Assembly: GCA_027030605.1 (NCBI GenBank)
Contig: JALVEV010000042.1
Span: forward strand, 1-15,450
DNA: 15,450 nucleotides
From: Campylobacteraceae bacterium
GTDB lineage: Bacteria; Campylobacterota; Campylobacteria; Campylobacterales; Sulfurovaceae
Reading direction: 5' to 3'
This document shows, piece by piece, positions 1 to 8,400 of the stretch (the first letter of the stretch is position 1; each line of letters starts with the position of its first letter). Position numbers and translations under genes: made by a program. The notes under the pieces are model-generated. The model had not been told where the DNA came from. It was given only the letters and a program-made list of their open reading frames with translations, and did no database searches.

Positions 1-1
1 T

Positions 2-298
2 TTTTTAAGTAGAAAGGTGTTCTATACAATGGTCAACGAAAAAGAGAGTTTTTCTCAAATTGTCTCAAATGCTTATAAAGATAGAAGTATCTTTTCTGAC
101 CATATGCGAAGATACCTTTGGATACTCAAAGAGAACAAAAAACTAATAAAACTTCTTCAAACTATATTAAAAGAAGAGGATTGTAATGATGATGCTAGTT
201 GCTATATTTTAGAGGCAACAGGATTAATCAAAAGGCAATTGGGTAGACCTATCTTCTCTTGTGAGTTGTATAGAGAGTTTTTTAGAAGAAATCTATAG
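2..298 (+). CDS. C-terminal end of an AAA_35-type (AAA-like) ATPase, 5' end outside the window
   Basis: The reading frame is open to the left edge of the window, so this is probably the last 98 residues of a longer protein rather than a small gene. Starting at GTG (17) or ATG (29) would give a 93- or 89-residue protein, but the codons before them read FLSRK and continue sensibly into VFYTMV. This matches the 'GGxPfLxrxalY' helix that follows the ATPase core in AAA_35 proteins. The rest also fits the end of that family: an FSDHMRRYLW motif (codons 51-80 of the window's frame, by analogy with FxxHLRRHLW), then a winged-helix-like end with GLIKRQ and CELYREFFRRNL. The P-loop itself must lie upstream and is not visible. 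The family is thought to be a STAND-like NTPase switch. The stop lies 14 bases before the next AAA_35 gene, so the two are likely co-transcribed. The family call comes from remembered motif patterns, not a search. Confidence 0.7.
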   Translation, partial: FLSRKVFYTMVNEKESFSQIVSNAYKDRSIFSDHMRRYLWILKENKKLIKLLQTILKEEDCNDDASCYILEATGLIKRQLGRPIFSCELYREFFRRNL

Positions 299-312
299 AT
301 TTAGGAATTAAT

Positions 313-2889
313 ATGAGCAGACAGTTTTATCAAGTGGGTGGCTCACTTCCTGCTAATTCAAAATCGTATATAAAAAGAGAAGCCGATGATAAGCTCTATA
401 GCTATTTAAAAGAGGGGAAATACTGTTATGTTCTAAATGCAAGACAAATAGGGAAATCCTCTTTGCTTGTACACACTTCTAAGAGATTAGAAGAGAGTGG
501 CTATAGTTGTGTCAATATAGATTTAAGCTCTATAGGTAGTGATGAGGATGATATAACAACGGATACATGGTATTTCTCTTTTCTCTCTTATATTATAGAG
601 GAGTTAGGGCTTGATGAAGATAAGTTTGCAGAGTGGTGGGATAACAACAATAAGCTAACAGTTGTTAATCGTTTTGCTAAAACCTTTGATAAATTTGTTT
701 TAGAGATTTCCGATAGAAATATAGTCATTTTTATAGATGAAGTTGACTATATTTTAGGTATCAAAAAAGTTTTTTCCACCGATGATTTTTTTGCTGTTAT
801 TAGAACTTTTTATAATCTTAGAAGTGAAGATGAACGTTACAACAGAATTACCTTTGCCCTTTTTGGAGTGGCAACCCCTGAAGATTTAATGCAAGACTCT
901 ACTAGGACTCCTTTTAATATTGCTCATAGTATCAAAATAACTCCATTTAAATTAGAGGAATCTTTCTCTTTAGTAGAGGGGTTAGAAAACCAAAGTGTAG
1001 ATAGGTACAAAATATTAGAAAAAATATTTGAGTGGACAGGTGGTACTCCATATTTAACGCAAAAGATACTTGAAGATATAGCAAAATATCCAATAACTAG
1101 TTTACAAGATATTGATAATATTATAAATAGGTTATTTATTAAAGAGGGATTTAATGAAATAAATCTTAGTTATGTACAAGAGCGAATTATAAAAAATACA
1201 ACTCATAATGTCAAGATGCTCTATACTATTAAGCAGATTCAAAATGGAGAAAAAATAAAAGATAATAGTAAAAGTCATACTCATATATATCTAAAACTAT
1301 CAGGACTTATTAAAGAAGAAGATGGTCTCTTAGTCTATAGTAACCGAATATATAAAAAAATTTTTAATGCTTCTTGGTTAGATAAGATGATTGATAAATT
1401 AGATAGACCTATTGCTAAATTTTATCATAAGTGGGTAGAAAATGGAAAATCAAAAAGGTATCTACTTAAAAAAGAGACTCTACAAGAGATAACAAAATGG
1501 GCTCATAATCGTAGTGACCTATTGGCAGAAGAGTATACCTATTTAAGTATGAGTCAGCAAGAGGAGAGTAGAAAATTTAGAATGAAGCTTGAGAAAGAGG
1601 CTAAAGAGCTTCGTGAAAAAATTTTAGAAGAGCAGGAAAAATATAATAGCAGATTGATAGAGGAGAAAAAAAGATTATTGGAGGAGCAGAAAAAACATAA
1701 CAGATTACTAGAAGAAGAGAAGAAAATTAATGATAAGTTGTTAGAGGAACAGAAAAAATTTAATAGGAAAATTCTTAGACTAAGACAAATATTTGCTGTT
1801 ATTATTTCTATTATTATAGGTAGTGGAATCTATATTATAAACAAAAATACAGAAAATGCAAAAATAGAATTAGAAAATTCAAAATTAGAAAATGAATTAA
1901 GAATTAAGAAGTTAGAAAAAGAAAAAATCAGATTAAAATTAGAAGCCAAAAAGAAAGATAGTTATTACAAAGAGTTATTGGAGGCTACAGTCAAGAAAGG
2001 AACATTAAAGTACTATTTATGGGAAATTACCACCTATAAACATTTAGACAATAATCAAACTAACTATAAATATAAGATAGCAGAAGATTATATTAAAATA
2101 GGTGATATATATATAAAGAAAAATAACTTAGTTGAAGCTAAAAAAAATTATCAAAAAGCTATAGATATATATAAAGAAGATAAAAAATATCAAAAAGAGT
2201 TAGCAACTCTCTATTATAAATTAGCAACTCTCTATTATAAAATAGGTAATATTGGTAAAGCATTAAAAATTTATGAAGAGAATCCTGAAAAATATAAAAT
2301 TCAAAGAGCAAAACTTTATTATGAGATGGTTGATAAACTTTTAGAAAAAGATATTGAACAAGCAGAAGAGTTTTATAAAAAAGGTTTTGAAATATATAAA
2401 GAGTTATTACAAACAGATACTTCTAACTATATTAATATATTAGCAGATAGTCTTGTTAAACAAGCAGAAATATCTTATTTAAAGAAAAATAAAAAAGAAG
2501 CAAAAAAACTATATAATAGAGCATTAAAAATATATAGAAAACTTGATAGTAAATTTTATGAATATGAGATTAACAATATAGAAGATAGATTGAAGTACTT
2601 AAAAAGTATTAAAGTAAAAACAAAACAAGGTAAAGGGTGGGCATATATTGGCAAATTTTCTAAAGAAGAGTGGGAAAAACAATATTTTTGGTTAGATAAA
2701 TCTAACACTCTAATGTTGAAAAATTGCACAGCTATCGCAGTAAGTGGTGTTTATCTTAAAAATAAACCATTGCCAGGTCGAAAATATAGAAAAGGAGATA
2801 TCAATTTAGGAAATATAGTAACCATTAAAAATATCAAAAAATATCAAAAAGAAGAAGGAACTCATATTTGGGCATACGTAAAATATTAG
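313..2889 (+). CDS. Membrane-anchored AAA_35 ATPase with coiled coil, TPR helices and SH3-like C-terminus
   Basis: This 858-residue protein begins with an AAA_35 (AAA-like) domain. It shows the family start YQVGGSLP (6-13), a variant P-loop ARQIGKSS (43-50), Walker B IVIFIDEVD (137-145), a sensor-like FGVATPEDLM (184-193), WTGGTPYLTQK (241-251), and a winged-helix end (about 290-356) with LSGLI and NRIYKKIFN. A charged coiled coil follows (about 409-488), with LEEQ units starting at 438, 456 and 477. A single hydrophobic helix (about 492-509) comes next, then a second coiled coil (514-555), TPR-like helices (about 590-745) and a C-terminal SH3-like part starting at GWAYIGKFSKEEW (775-787). 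In cyanobacterial relatives with the same ATPase subtype, a membrane helix is often followed by WD40 repeats; here TPR helices take that place. I infer a cytoplasmic ATPase with a periplasmic TPR/SH3 part, but positive charge on both sides of the helix leaves topology open. The start has AGGAA 8 bases upstream. The partner and signal are unknown. Confidence 0.85.
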   Translation: MSRQFYQVGGSLPANSKSYIKREADDKLYSYLKEGKYCYVLNARQIGKSSLLVHTSKRLEESGYSCVNIDLSSIGSDEDDITTDTWYFSFLSYIIEELGLDEDKFAEWWDNNNKLTVVNRFAKTFDKFVLEISDRNIVIFIDEVDYILGIKKVFSTDDFFAVIRTFYNLRSEDERYNRITFALFGVATPEDLMQDSTRTPFNIAHSIKITPFKLEESFSLVEGLENQSVDRYKILEKIFEWTGGTPYLTQKILEDIAKYPITSLQDIDNIINRLFIKEGFNEINLSYVQERIIKNTTHNVKMLYTIKQIQNGEKIKDNSKSHTHIYLKLSGLIKEEDGLLVYSNRIYKKIFNASWLDKMIDKLDRPIAKFYHKWVENGKSKRYLLKKETLQEITKWAHNRSDLLAEEYTYLSMSQQEESRKFRMKLEKEAKELREKILEEQEKYNSRLIEEKKRLLEEQKKHNRLLEEEKKINDKLLEEQKKFNRKILRLRQIFAVIISIIIGSGIYIINKNTENAKIELENSKLENELRIKKLEKEKIRLKLEAKKKDSYYKELLEATVKKGTLKYYLWEITTYKHLDNNQTNYKYKIAEDYIKIGDIYIKKNNLVEAKKNYQKAIDIYKEDKKYQKELATLYYKLATLYYKIGNIGKALKIYEENPEKYKIQRAKLYYEMVDKLLEKDIEQAEEFYKKGFEIYKELLQTDTSNYINILADSLVKQAEISYLKKNKKEAKKLYNRALKIYRKLDSKFYEYEINNIEDRLKYLKSIKVKTKQGKGWAYIGKFSKEEWEKQYFWLDKSNTLMLKNCTAIAVSGVYLKNKPLPGRKYRKGDINLGNIVTIKNIKKYQKEEGTHIWAYVKY
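2200..2241 (+). repeat. Perfect 21-bp tandem duplication inside the AAA_35 gene
   Basis: Two identical 21-base units (2200-2220 and 2221-2241) sit head to tail, so the protein reads LATLYYK twice at about residues 630-643. Because 21 is a multiple of 3 the frame is kept. It lies in the TPR-like helical region and lengthens one helix by two turns. The exact identity points to a recent event. Confidence 0.95.
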
Positions 2890-2947
2890 TCCAATTAGTC
2901 CAACTCTCATATTTATAATAAAGGTATCAAAACAAAAAGGATACCAA

Positions 2948-4411
2948 ATGAAAAAAATATTAATAAGCACACTACTAGCAACCATACTTTTAGCCACAAA
3001 TCAAGGAGCCTATGCTCAAGCAGTATTACCTAAAAAGATAACAGAGACTAAAAAGGCTCAAGTAAAAGACTCTATCGTAAAAATCTTTACTATAACTAGT
3101 CAACCAGATTTTAACTCTCCTTGGTCATCTAATATTAGTGGAGGAACAGGTTCTGGTTTTATTATTGATGAAGATAAAATCTTAACAAACGCTCATGTAG
3201 TAACTAATGCAACATATATAGAGGTACTTAAAAATGGTGAAATAAAACGCTATGAGGCAGAGGTCTTAAGTATTGACCATGAGGCTGATTTAGCACTAAT
3301 TACCGTTAAAAATAAAAAGTTCTTTAAAAATACTAAAAGTTTAGAACTAGGAGAGCTACCATCACTCCAAGATAAGATTCAGGTTTATGGGTTTCCTATG
3401 GGTGGAGAGACATTGAGTGTTACAGAGGGGGTTGTATCTCGGGTTGAAAATCGAAATTATGTACATAGTGGGAAATCCCTTTTAGCTATTCAAGTAGATG
3501 CCTCAATAAATCCTGGAAACTCAGGAGGTCCTGCTATATTAAATGGAAAAGTTGTAGGGTTAGTTATGCAAGGTATGCCAAATGGTGAGAATTTAGGCTA
3601 TATGATTCCAACATCTATTATTAAACACTATCTTAAAGATATGAAAGATGGAAAATATGATGGATTTCCATTTTTAGGTATTATGGTTCAAGGCTTAGAG
3701 AGTCCTGTTATGAAGGACAAATATGGTCTAAAAGGTAAAAACTATGGTATTTTAATCAATAAAACTATTCCAAATTCACCAGCAAGTAGAGTTTTAAAAA
3801 CAGGGGACATACTAACCGCAATAGATGGACAAAGAGTATACTCTAATCTAAAAGTTGAATTTAGAAAAAAAGAGTTTACTGACTTTAAATATGCATTAAA
3901 TAAACATCAACTAAAAGATAAGATAAATCTTACAATTTTAAGAGACAATCAAGAGAAAAATGTCTCTATAGTATTAGACAGAAAAAATGATGAGTTAACA
4001 TTGATAAAAAGACAAAAGCATGAAACTAAACCTAGCTATTTTATATATGGTGGATTAGTATTTGTTCCAGGGATAGAAGAACATATGTATTGTAGTAGCT
4101 ATGCTAAATATGACTCTATATATCCAGATAGAAAGAGAAGAGAGTTAGTCCTACTTAAAAAAGTGCTACCATCCTCATTAACAAAAGGATTAGATAAGTA
4201 TGGCATAGATATTGTAGATAGTGTAAATGGTAAAAAATTTAAAGATTTTAAAGAGTTTGTTACTATACTAAAAAATAGTAAAGAGAAGTTTACTGTTTTT
4301 GAAGATGAAAATCATGTACAAATGATATTGAATCATGATGATGTTTTAAAGAGACAAAAAGATGTCTTAAAAAAATATAATATAAAATCTTATAAATCTG
4401 ATAACTTATAA
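2948..4411 (+). CDS. Secreted DegP/HtrA-like serine protease with PDZ domain(s)
   Basis: This 487-residue protein has a clear signal peptide (hydrophobic stretch 4-17, likely cleavage after AYA at 23), so it should act in the periplasm. The trypsin-like S1C fold is shown by GGTGSGFII (65-73) and a complete triad: His83 in TNAHVV, Asp114 in EADLALI and Ser192 in NPGNSGGP. A PDZ domain spans about 242-345 (LGIMVQG, NSPASRVLKTGDILTAIDG). The C-terminal part (about 363-470) contains YGGLVFVPG and a second GxxI-xxVNG pattern. This resembles the extra PDZ-like domain of plant Deg-type proteases more than the second PDZ of E. coli DegP. Family members degrade or refold damaged envelope proteins. The start has AAGGAT 7 bases upstream and lies 58 bases after the AAA_35 gene, in the same direction and with similar AT-rich codon use. 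It may be a second Deg protease beside a housekeeping HtrA elsewhere, but that cannot be seen here. Confidence 0.9.
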   Translation: MKKILISTLLATILLATNQGAYAQAVLPKKITETKKAQVKDSIVKIFTITSQPDFNSPWSSNISGGTGSGFIIDEDKILTNAHVVTNATYIEVLKNGEIKRYEAEVLSIDHEADLALITVKNKKFFKNTKSLELGELPSLQDKIQVYGFPMGGETLSVTEGVVSRVENRNYVHSGKSLLAIQVDASINPGNSGGPAILNGKVVGLVMQGMPNGENLGYMIPTSIIKHYLKDMKDGKYDGFPFLGIMVQGLESPVMKDKYGLKGKNYGILINKTIPNSPASRVLKTGDILTAIDGQRVYSNLKVEFRKKEFTDFKYALNKHQLKDKINLTILRDNQEKNVSIVLDRKNDELTLIKRQKHETKPSYFIYGGLVFVPGIEEHMYCSSYAKYDSIYPDRKRRELVLLKKVLPSSLTKGLDKYGIDIVDSVNGKKFKDFKEFVTILKNSKEKFTVFEDENHVQMILNHDDVLKRQKDVLKKYNIKSYKSDNL

Positions 4412-4446
4412 GATAGCTAATACATAGTCTAATAAGTATTCTATCT
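4411..4446 (+). other. Imperfect AT-rich hairpin after the protease gene
   Basis: The left arm at 4411-4423 (agatagctaatac) pairs with the right arm at 4436-4446 (gtattctatct), with a two-base bulge and a 12-base loop. It begins at the last base of the protease stop codon and ends just before miaA. No T tract follows on the + strand, so it is a weak terminator candidate at best; it may instead protect the mRNA end. Confidence 0.3.
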
Positions 4447-4461
4447 AACTTAGATTAATAT

Positions 4462-5370
4462 ATGCTATTATTTCAAATGACATCTTTTAAACAACTAGCC
4501 ATTATTGGTTCAACAGCATCAGGGAAAACTGCTCTATCTATTGAGTTATCCCAAAAGATAGATGCAAACATTCTCTCTTTGGACTCATTAGCTATCTACA
4601 AAGAGATTGACATTGCCTCTGCAAAACCAACTATACAGGAGCGTCAAGGAGTTAAACATTTTGGGATTGATGTACTCTATCCCAATGAACTTTTTGATGT
4701 AACTACATTTGTTCAACTCTACAAAGAGGCAAGAGAAGAGTCCATACAAGAGGGGAAAAACCTCATTATCGTTGGAGGAACAAGCTTTTACTTAAATGTT
4801 CTACTAAAAGGTATCTCTGAACTTCCTAAAATTAGTAAAGAGGCAAAAGAGAAGACACAAAATCTACTAAGCAATCTTGAAGAGGCTTACAACTTCCTTT
4901 CTCAAAAAGACCCAAGCTATATGAAAAAGATAGAGAAGAGTGACCGTTATCGTATTGAGAAGATGCTAAATCTCTTTTTTCAAACCAAGCTAACCCCTAC
5001 TGAGTACTTTAAAGCCAACCCTCCAAAACCTACCATAACAGAGAAATTACCTATTTATGAGATAGAAGTAGAACGAGATGTTTTAAGAAAAAGAATAGAG
5101 CTAAGAACAAAAAAGATGCTAAAAGATGGGCTGATTGATGAAGTATTCTATCTTGAAAAAACATACACAAGAGAGCCAAACTGCATGAAAGCTATTGGGA
5201 TTAAAGAGGTTTTAGCCTATTTTGATGGGTACTATACAAAAGAGGAGATGCAACAAAGAATCGTTATACATACTGCACAACTTGCTAAACGTCAACGGAC
5301 GTTTAACAAGTCGCAATTTTTAGAGAAAACACTCTTGCCCCTAAGGGGACTTAGAGAGGTACTTTTATAA
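4462..5370 (+). CDS. miaA: tRNA dimethylallyltransferase MiaA
   Basis: MiaA transfers a dimethylallyl group to N6 of A37 in tRNAs that read codons starting with U, the first step toward ms2i6A. The 302-residue length is normal. Visible motifs are the P-loop GSTASGKT (16-23), DSLAIYKEIDIASAKP (41-56), IIVGGTSFYL (102-111), SDRYRIEKML (160-169), the RTKKML-GLIDEV helix (205-217), KAIGIKEVLAYFDG (233-246) and QLAKRQRTFNKSQF (263-276). The DSLxxYKEI motif in place of the common DSRQVYR form matches what I recall of Campylobacter MiaA. The start is unsure: ATG at 4462 and ATG at 4477 (residue 6) both lack a good Shine-Dalgarno sequence, and either fits the usual distance to the P-loop. The gene lies 50 bases after the protease gene and converges on the large surface-protein gene. 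It could be read through from upstream or have its own promoter in that gap. Confidence 0.95.
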   Translation: MLLFQMTSFKQLAIIGSTASGKTALSIELSQKIDANILSLDSLAIYKEIDIASAKPTIQERQGVKHFGIDVLYPNELFDVTTFVQLYKEAREESIQEGKNLIIVGGTSFYLNVLLKGISELPKISKEAKEKTQNLLSNLEEAYNFLSQKDPSYMKKIEKSDRYRIEKMLNLFFQTKLTPTEYFKANPPKPTITEKLPIYEIEVERDVLRKRIELRTKKMLKDGLIDEVFYLEKTYTREPNCMKAIGIKEVLAYFDGYYTKEEMQQRIVIHTAQLAKRQRTFNKSQFLEKTLLPLRGLREVLL

Positions 5371-5400
5371 AGTTAAAAGAGCTATAATTTAGCTCCTCTT
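5371..5400 (-). terminator. Hairpin between miaA and the surface-protein gene, likely terminator
   Basis: GAGCTA (5379-5384) and TAGCTC (5390-5395) form a perfect 6-bp stem with a 5-base loop. Read on the - strand, the stem is followed by TTTTAACTTT, which suits an intrinsic terminator for the surface-protein gene ending at 5420. On the + strand the tail is only CTCTT followed by A's, so stopping miaA transcripts here is less certain. The stem is short. Confidence 0.5.
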
Positions 5401-5419
5401 AAAAAGAAAAACTTAATCT

Positions 5420-8400
5420 CTATTTTAGCTCTTGAAGTTCTTCTCTATATAACCTTATTCCAAGTATAGAACTAAAAATAACTAAAAGAAGCATACTCAT
5501 TTTAGTTAAAACAGGAACAGAGTTCTCATCATAGATATCACAATCACAACCTGAAGAAATCGTTACTTTACCAACATTAGAGACAAAACCTTGTTTAGAT
5601 TTTACAATATAATAGACAGGTGTTGGTATACCCGTAAATCCATCTTCTGCTCTAAAGACAATAGTTCCATCTCTTGAGATAGTCCAAACTCCTTCTCCTT
5701 CTACTACTAATTTATCAGTTGTTTCAAGAGTTGTACCACCTACAGCTGTTCCATTTTCATAAAGTATTTCTGCTTCATTTGACGTTACAAACTTAATACT
5801 CTCAATATCTAAGTCACCATGGTCATTTTCTAAAATATTAATTGTTGTTACTGAACCTATGCTCTCTACAGTAATATTATCATCAAATACTCTAAGAGTT
5901 CTATTCTCTTGTGTATCTAAACTATTTCTATCTATTGAAGAGTCTATATTTGAATTATTATTCTCATCTAAATTTGGCTCTAAGTTATTTCTTTGAGTTT
6001 GATTATTTCTTGAATAGTCTACATTTGAATTATTATGAGTTATTGATTTATAGATTCCCATATCCCAACTTAAATCATTTTCTCCTTCTTCAAGTGTTGT
6101 AGTCTCTGTTTGAAAAGGAGCTGTTGTTGAAGCATCTGAATCACTCTCTTCCTCTCCTGAATCTTTATTAGTTACCACATATCCAGCTGGTAAGTTTGAG
6201 AACTCAACACAGTAATCACCTGCATTTAAATCTGTAAACTTATATCTACCATCTGCATCTGTAGTTGTTGTTTGAGTAGAACCTCTACGACTACAATCAG
6301 TGAGCAGTTCAACTGTTACACCCTCAACTCCTGTCTCATTGATATCCTGAATACCATTTTTATTAGTATCATACCAAACTCTATCTCCAAGAGATGCTTT
6401 TAAGGTATAGATTCCCATATCCCAACTTAAGTCATTTTCCCCTGCTTCAAGTGTTGTAGTCTCTGTTTGAAAAGGAGCTGTTGTAGAAACATCTGAATCA
6501 CTCTCTTCCTCTCCTGAATCTTTACTAGTTACCACATATCCAGCTGGTAAATTTGAGAACTCAACACAGTAATCACCTGCATTTAAATCTGTAAACTTAT
6601 ATCTACCCTCTGCATCTGTAGTTGTTATTTGAGTAGAGCCTCTACGGCTACAATTACTTAACAACTCAACAGTGACACCTTCAACTCCTGTCTCATTGAT
6701 ATCCTGAATACCATTTTTATTAGTATCATACCAAACTCTATCTCCGAGAGATGTAGGTCGATAAAAACAAAAATCTACAGTCATATTTCCATTCTCATCA
6801 TTTGTATCATCAGCACTATCTGTATCTGTTTTACCATTACTTTCTACTGGTTCTGTACCTACTTGTAAAGTAAATTTACCAGAAATATACTCATTTCCAT
6901 TAGAGGTTGCTATATTTGAATCATTCTCTGTGTCATCATTGTCTACTGTAGTTTGTTGAGTACAAGGAATATACCCCTTTCCTGATGGAGGAGAGACTAA
7001 AATAGAGTACGTACCCTCATCTAAACCCGAGAAATAGTATTGTCCATCTGCTTCTGTTTTCTGAACTGGATTTGGCATTACTCTACCATTCTCATCAAGT
7101 AGCGTTACATTTACATCTGCTATTCCATTCTCATTATCATCCTGTCGTCCATTGTTATTTAAATCTTCCCATACCAAAGAACCTATACTTACTGTTGGTT
7201 TAGGAGAAAAACCAAAATCAAATGAGTGATTATTTGCTCCTGAAGTAGGTATATCTATTGCTGAAATATTAGCATCTGCGTTATCGCCAACAGCTATACC
7301 ATCACTATCATTACCATTAGCATTAGACCCCTCACCAACATTAGCTACAGTTAAATTTGCAATACCTAAAGCAGATTGTTTTGATGTACCTATTACATTT
7401 GGTACTCTAACAAGACAATCATTACTATCTGCTTTTAAAGCAGATATATTGTATTTATGACTAGAAGTTGATGCTCCACTTGGATCATTTGAAAAAATAT
7501 AATAACCATCAGTATCTGTTGTTGCTGTTGCTACTACAGTACTTCCACAAACTAATTCAACAGAAACATTTGCAATTCCTACTTCATCAGCATCTTGAAC
7601 ACCATTACTATTCGTATCTTCCCATACTCTATCACCAACCTCAATAGGTGCTGGAGCTGTTAAAAGCTCAATGTCTCCTATACCTGATGCTTTCCCTGTA
7701 TATTTAATAGAACCTGAATTAACATGTGAATACCAATTTTCATTTGCTCCTGTAGTAGTATTAAATGTTTGAACTCCATTAGTTGTCCAGTACTCTCGTC
7801 CTGTATCTCCAGAGGGATGAGGATCATTAACTGCTAAAATCATTTGGTTACTACCTTTTAAAATTGCCATAGCACCACCTGAAGGATTGGCATTATTATC
7901 TCCACCTTTATCATCAAAAAAATCACCATCAGGAGAATTTCCAGCAGGACAAGAACCTGTACCTTCTAACTCATAAGTACCATTACTATTACAAACTTTA
8001 ACTATCTCACCCTGTCCAAAAGCATCTTCTGTTGTTGCTGTACTACCTGATTCTGCTGTATAATTATCTTTACCTATCTGCATTCCCCATCTATCTAAAA
8101 AACCTAAATAGAGATTACCTTTTTCATCAAAATCTATATCAGCTAAAATAGGTTGATTGTATCCATCCCAATTAGTTGTTGTATCATGAATACTATCTGA
8201 CCATGGGAAAAAATTAGCATTTTCTGCATAACCATCATCATTACTTCTATCATAACCCATATCCATTGAAAATACTGTACTTAATCCAGCTGATGGATTT
8301 GCTAAATCAAAGCTAGAAACATATGCCTTTAAATCACTTTTATTTTGTGATGTAGAGGCGTCACATATGGAACCTAGATATCCTTTACCATTATGAATAC

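Noticed and set aside
17..298. A complete 93-residue small gene starting at GTG 17
   Set aside because: The frame is open to the window edge and the codons before GTG continue the family helix, so it is more likely the end of a larger ATPase.
2923..2945. Inverted repeat GGTATC / GATACC overlapping the protease ribosome-binding site
   Set aside because: The stem is only 6 bp with an 11-base loop in AT-rich DNA, too weak to claim translational control.
2806..2997. Small - strand open frame of 63 codons
   Set aside because: It lies opposite the AAA_35 and protease gene ends, has no ribosome-binding site and shows no protein-like pattern.
5911..6102. Small + strand open frame of 63 codons
   Set aside because: It is the antisense of the Asn-rich linker and a repeat of the surface protein; its Leu/Tyr-rich make-up reflects the complementary codons.
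6050..6751. Possible CRISPR-like or mobile repeat
   Set aside because: The repeat units are long, in frame and coding, and correspond to protein modules; there are no short repeats with unique spacers and no transposase.
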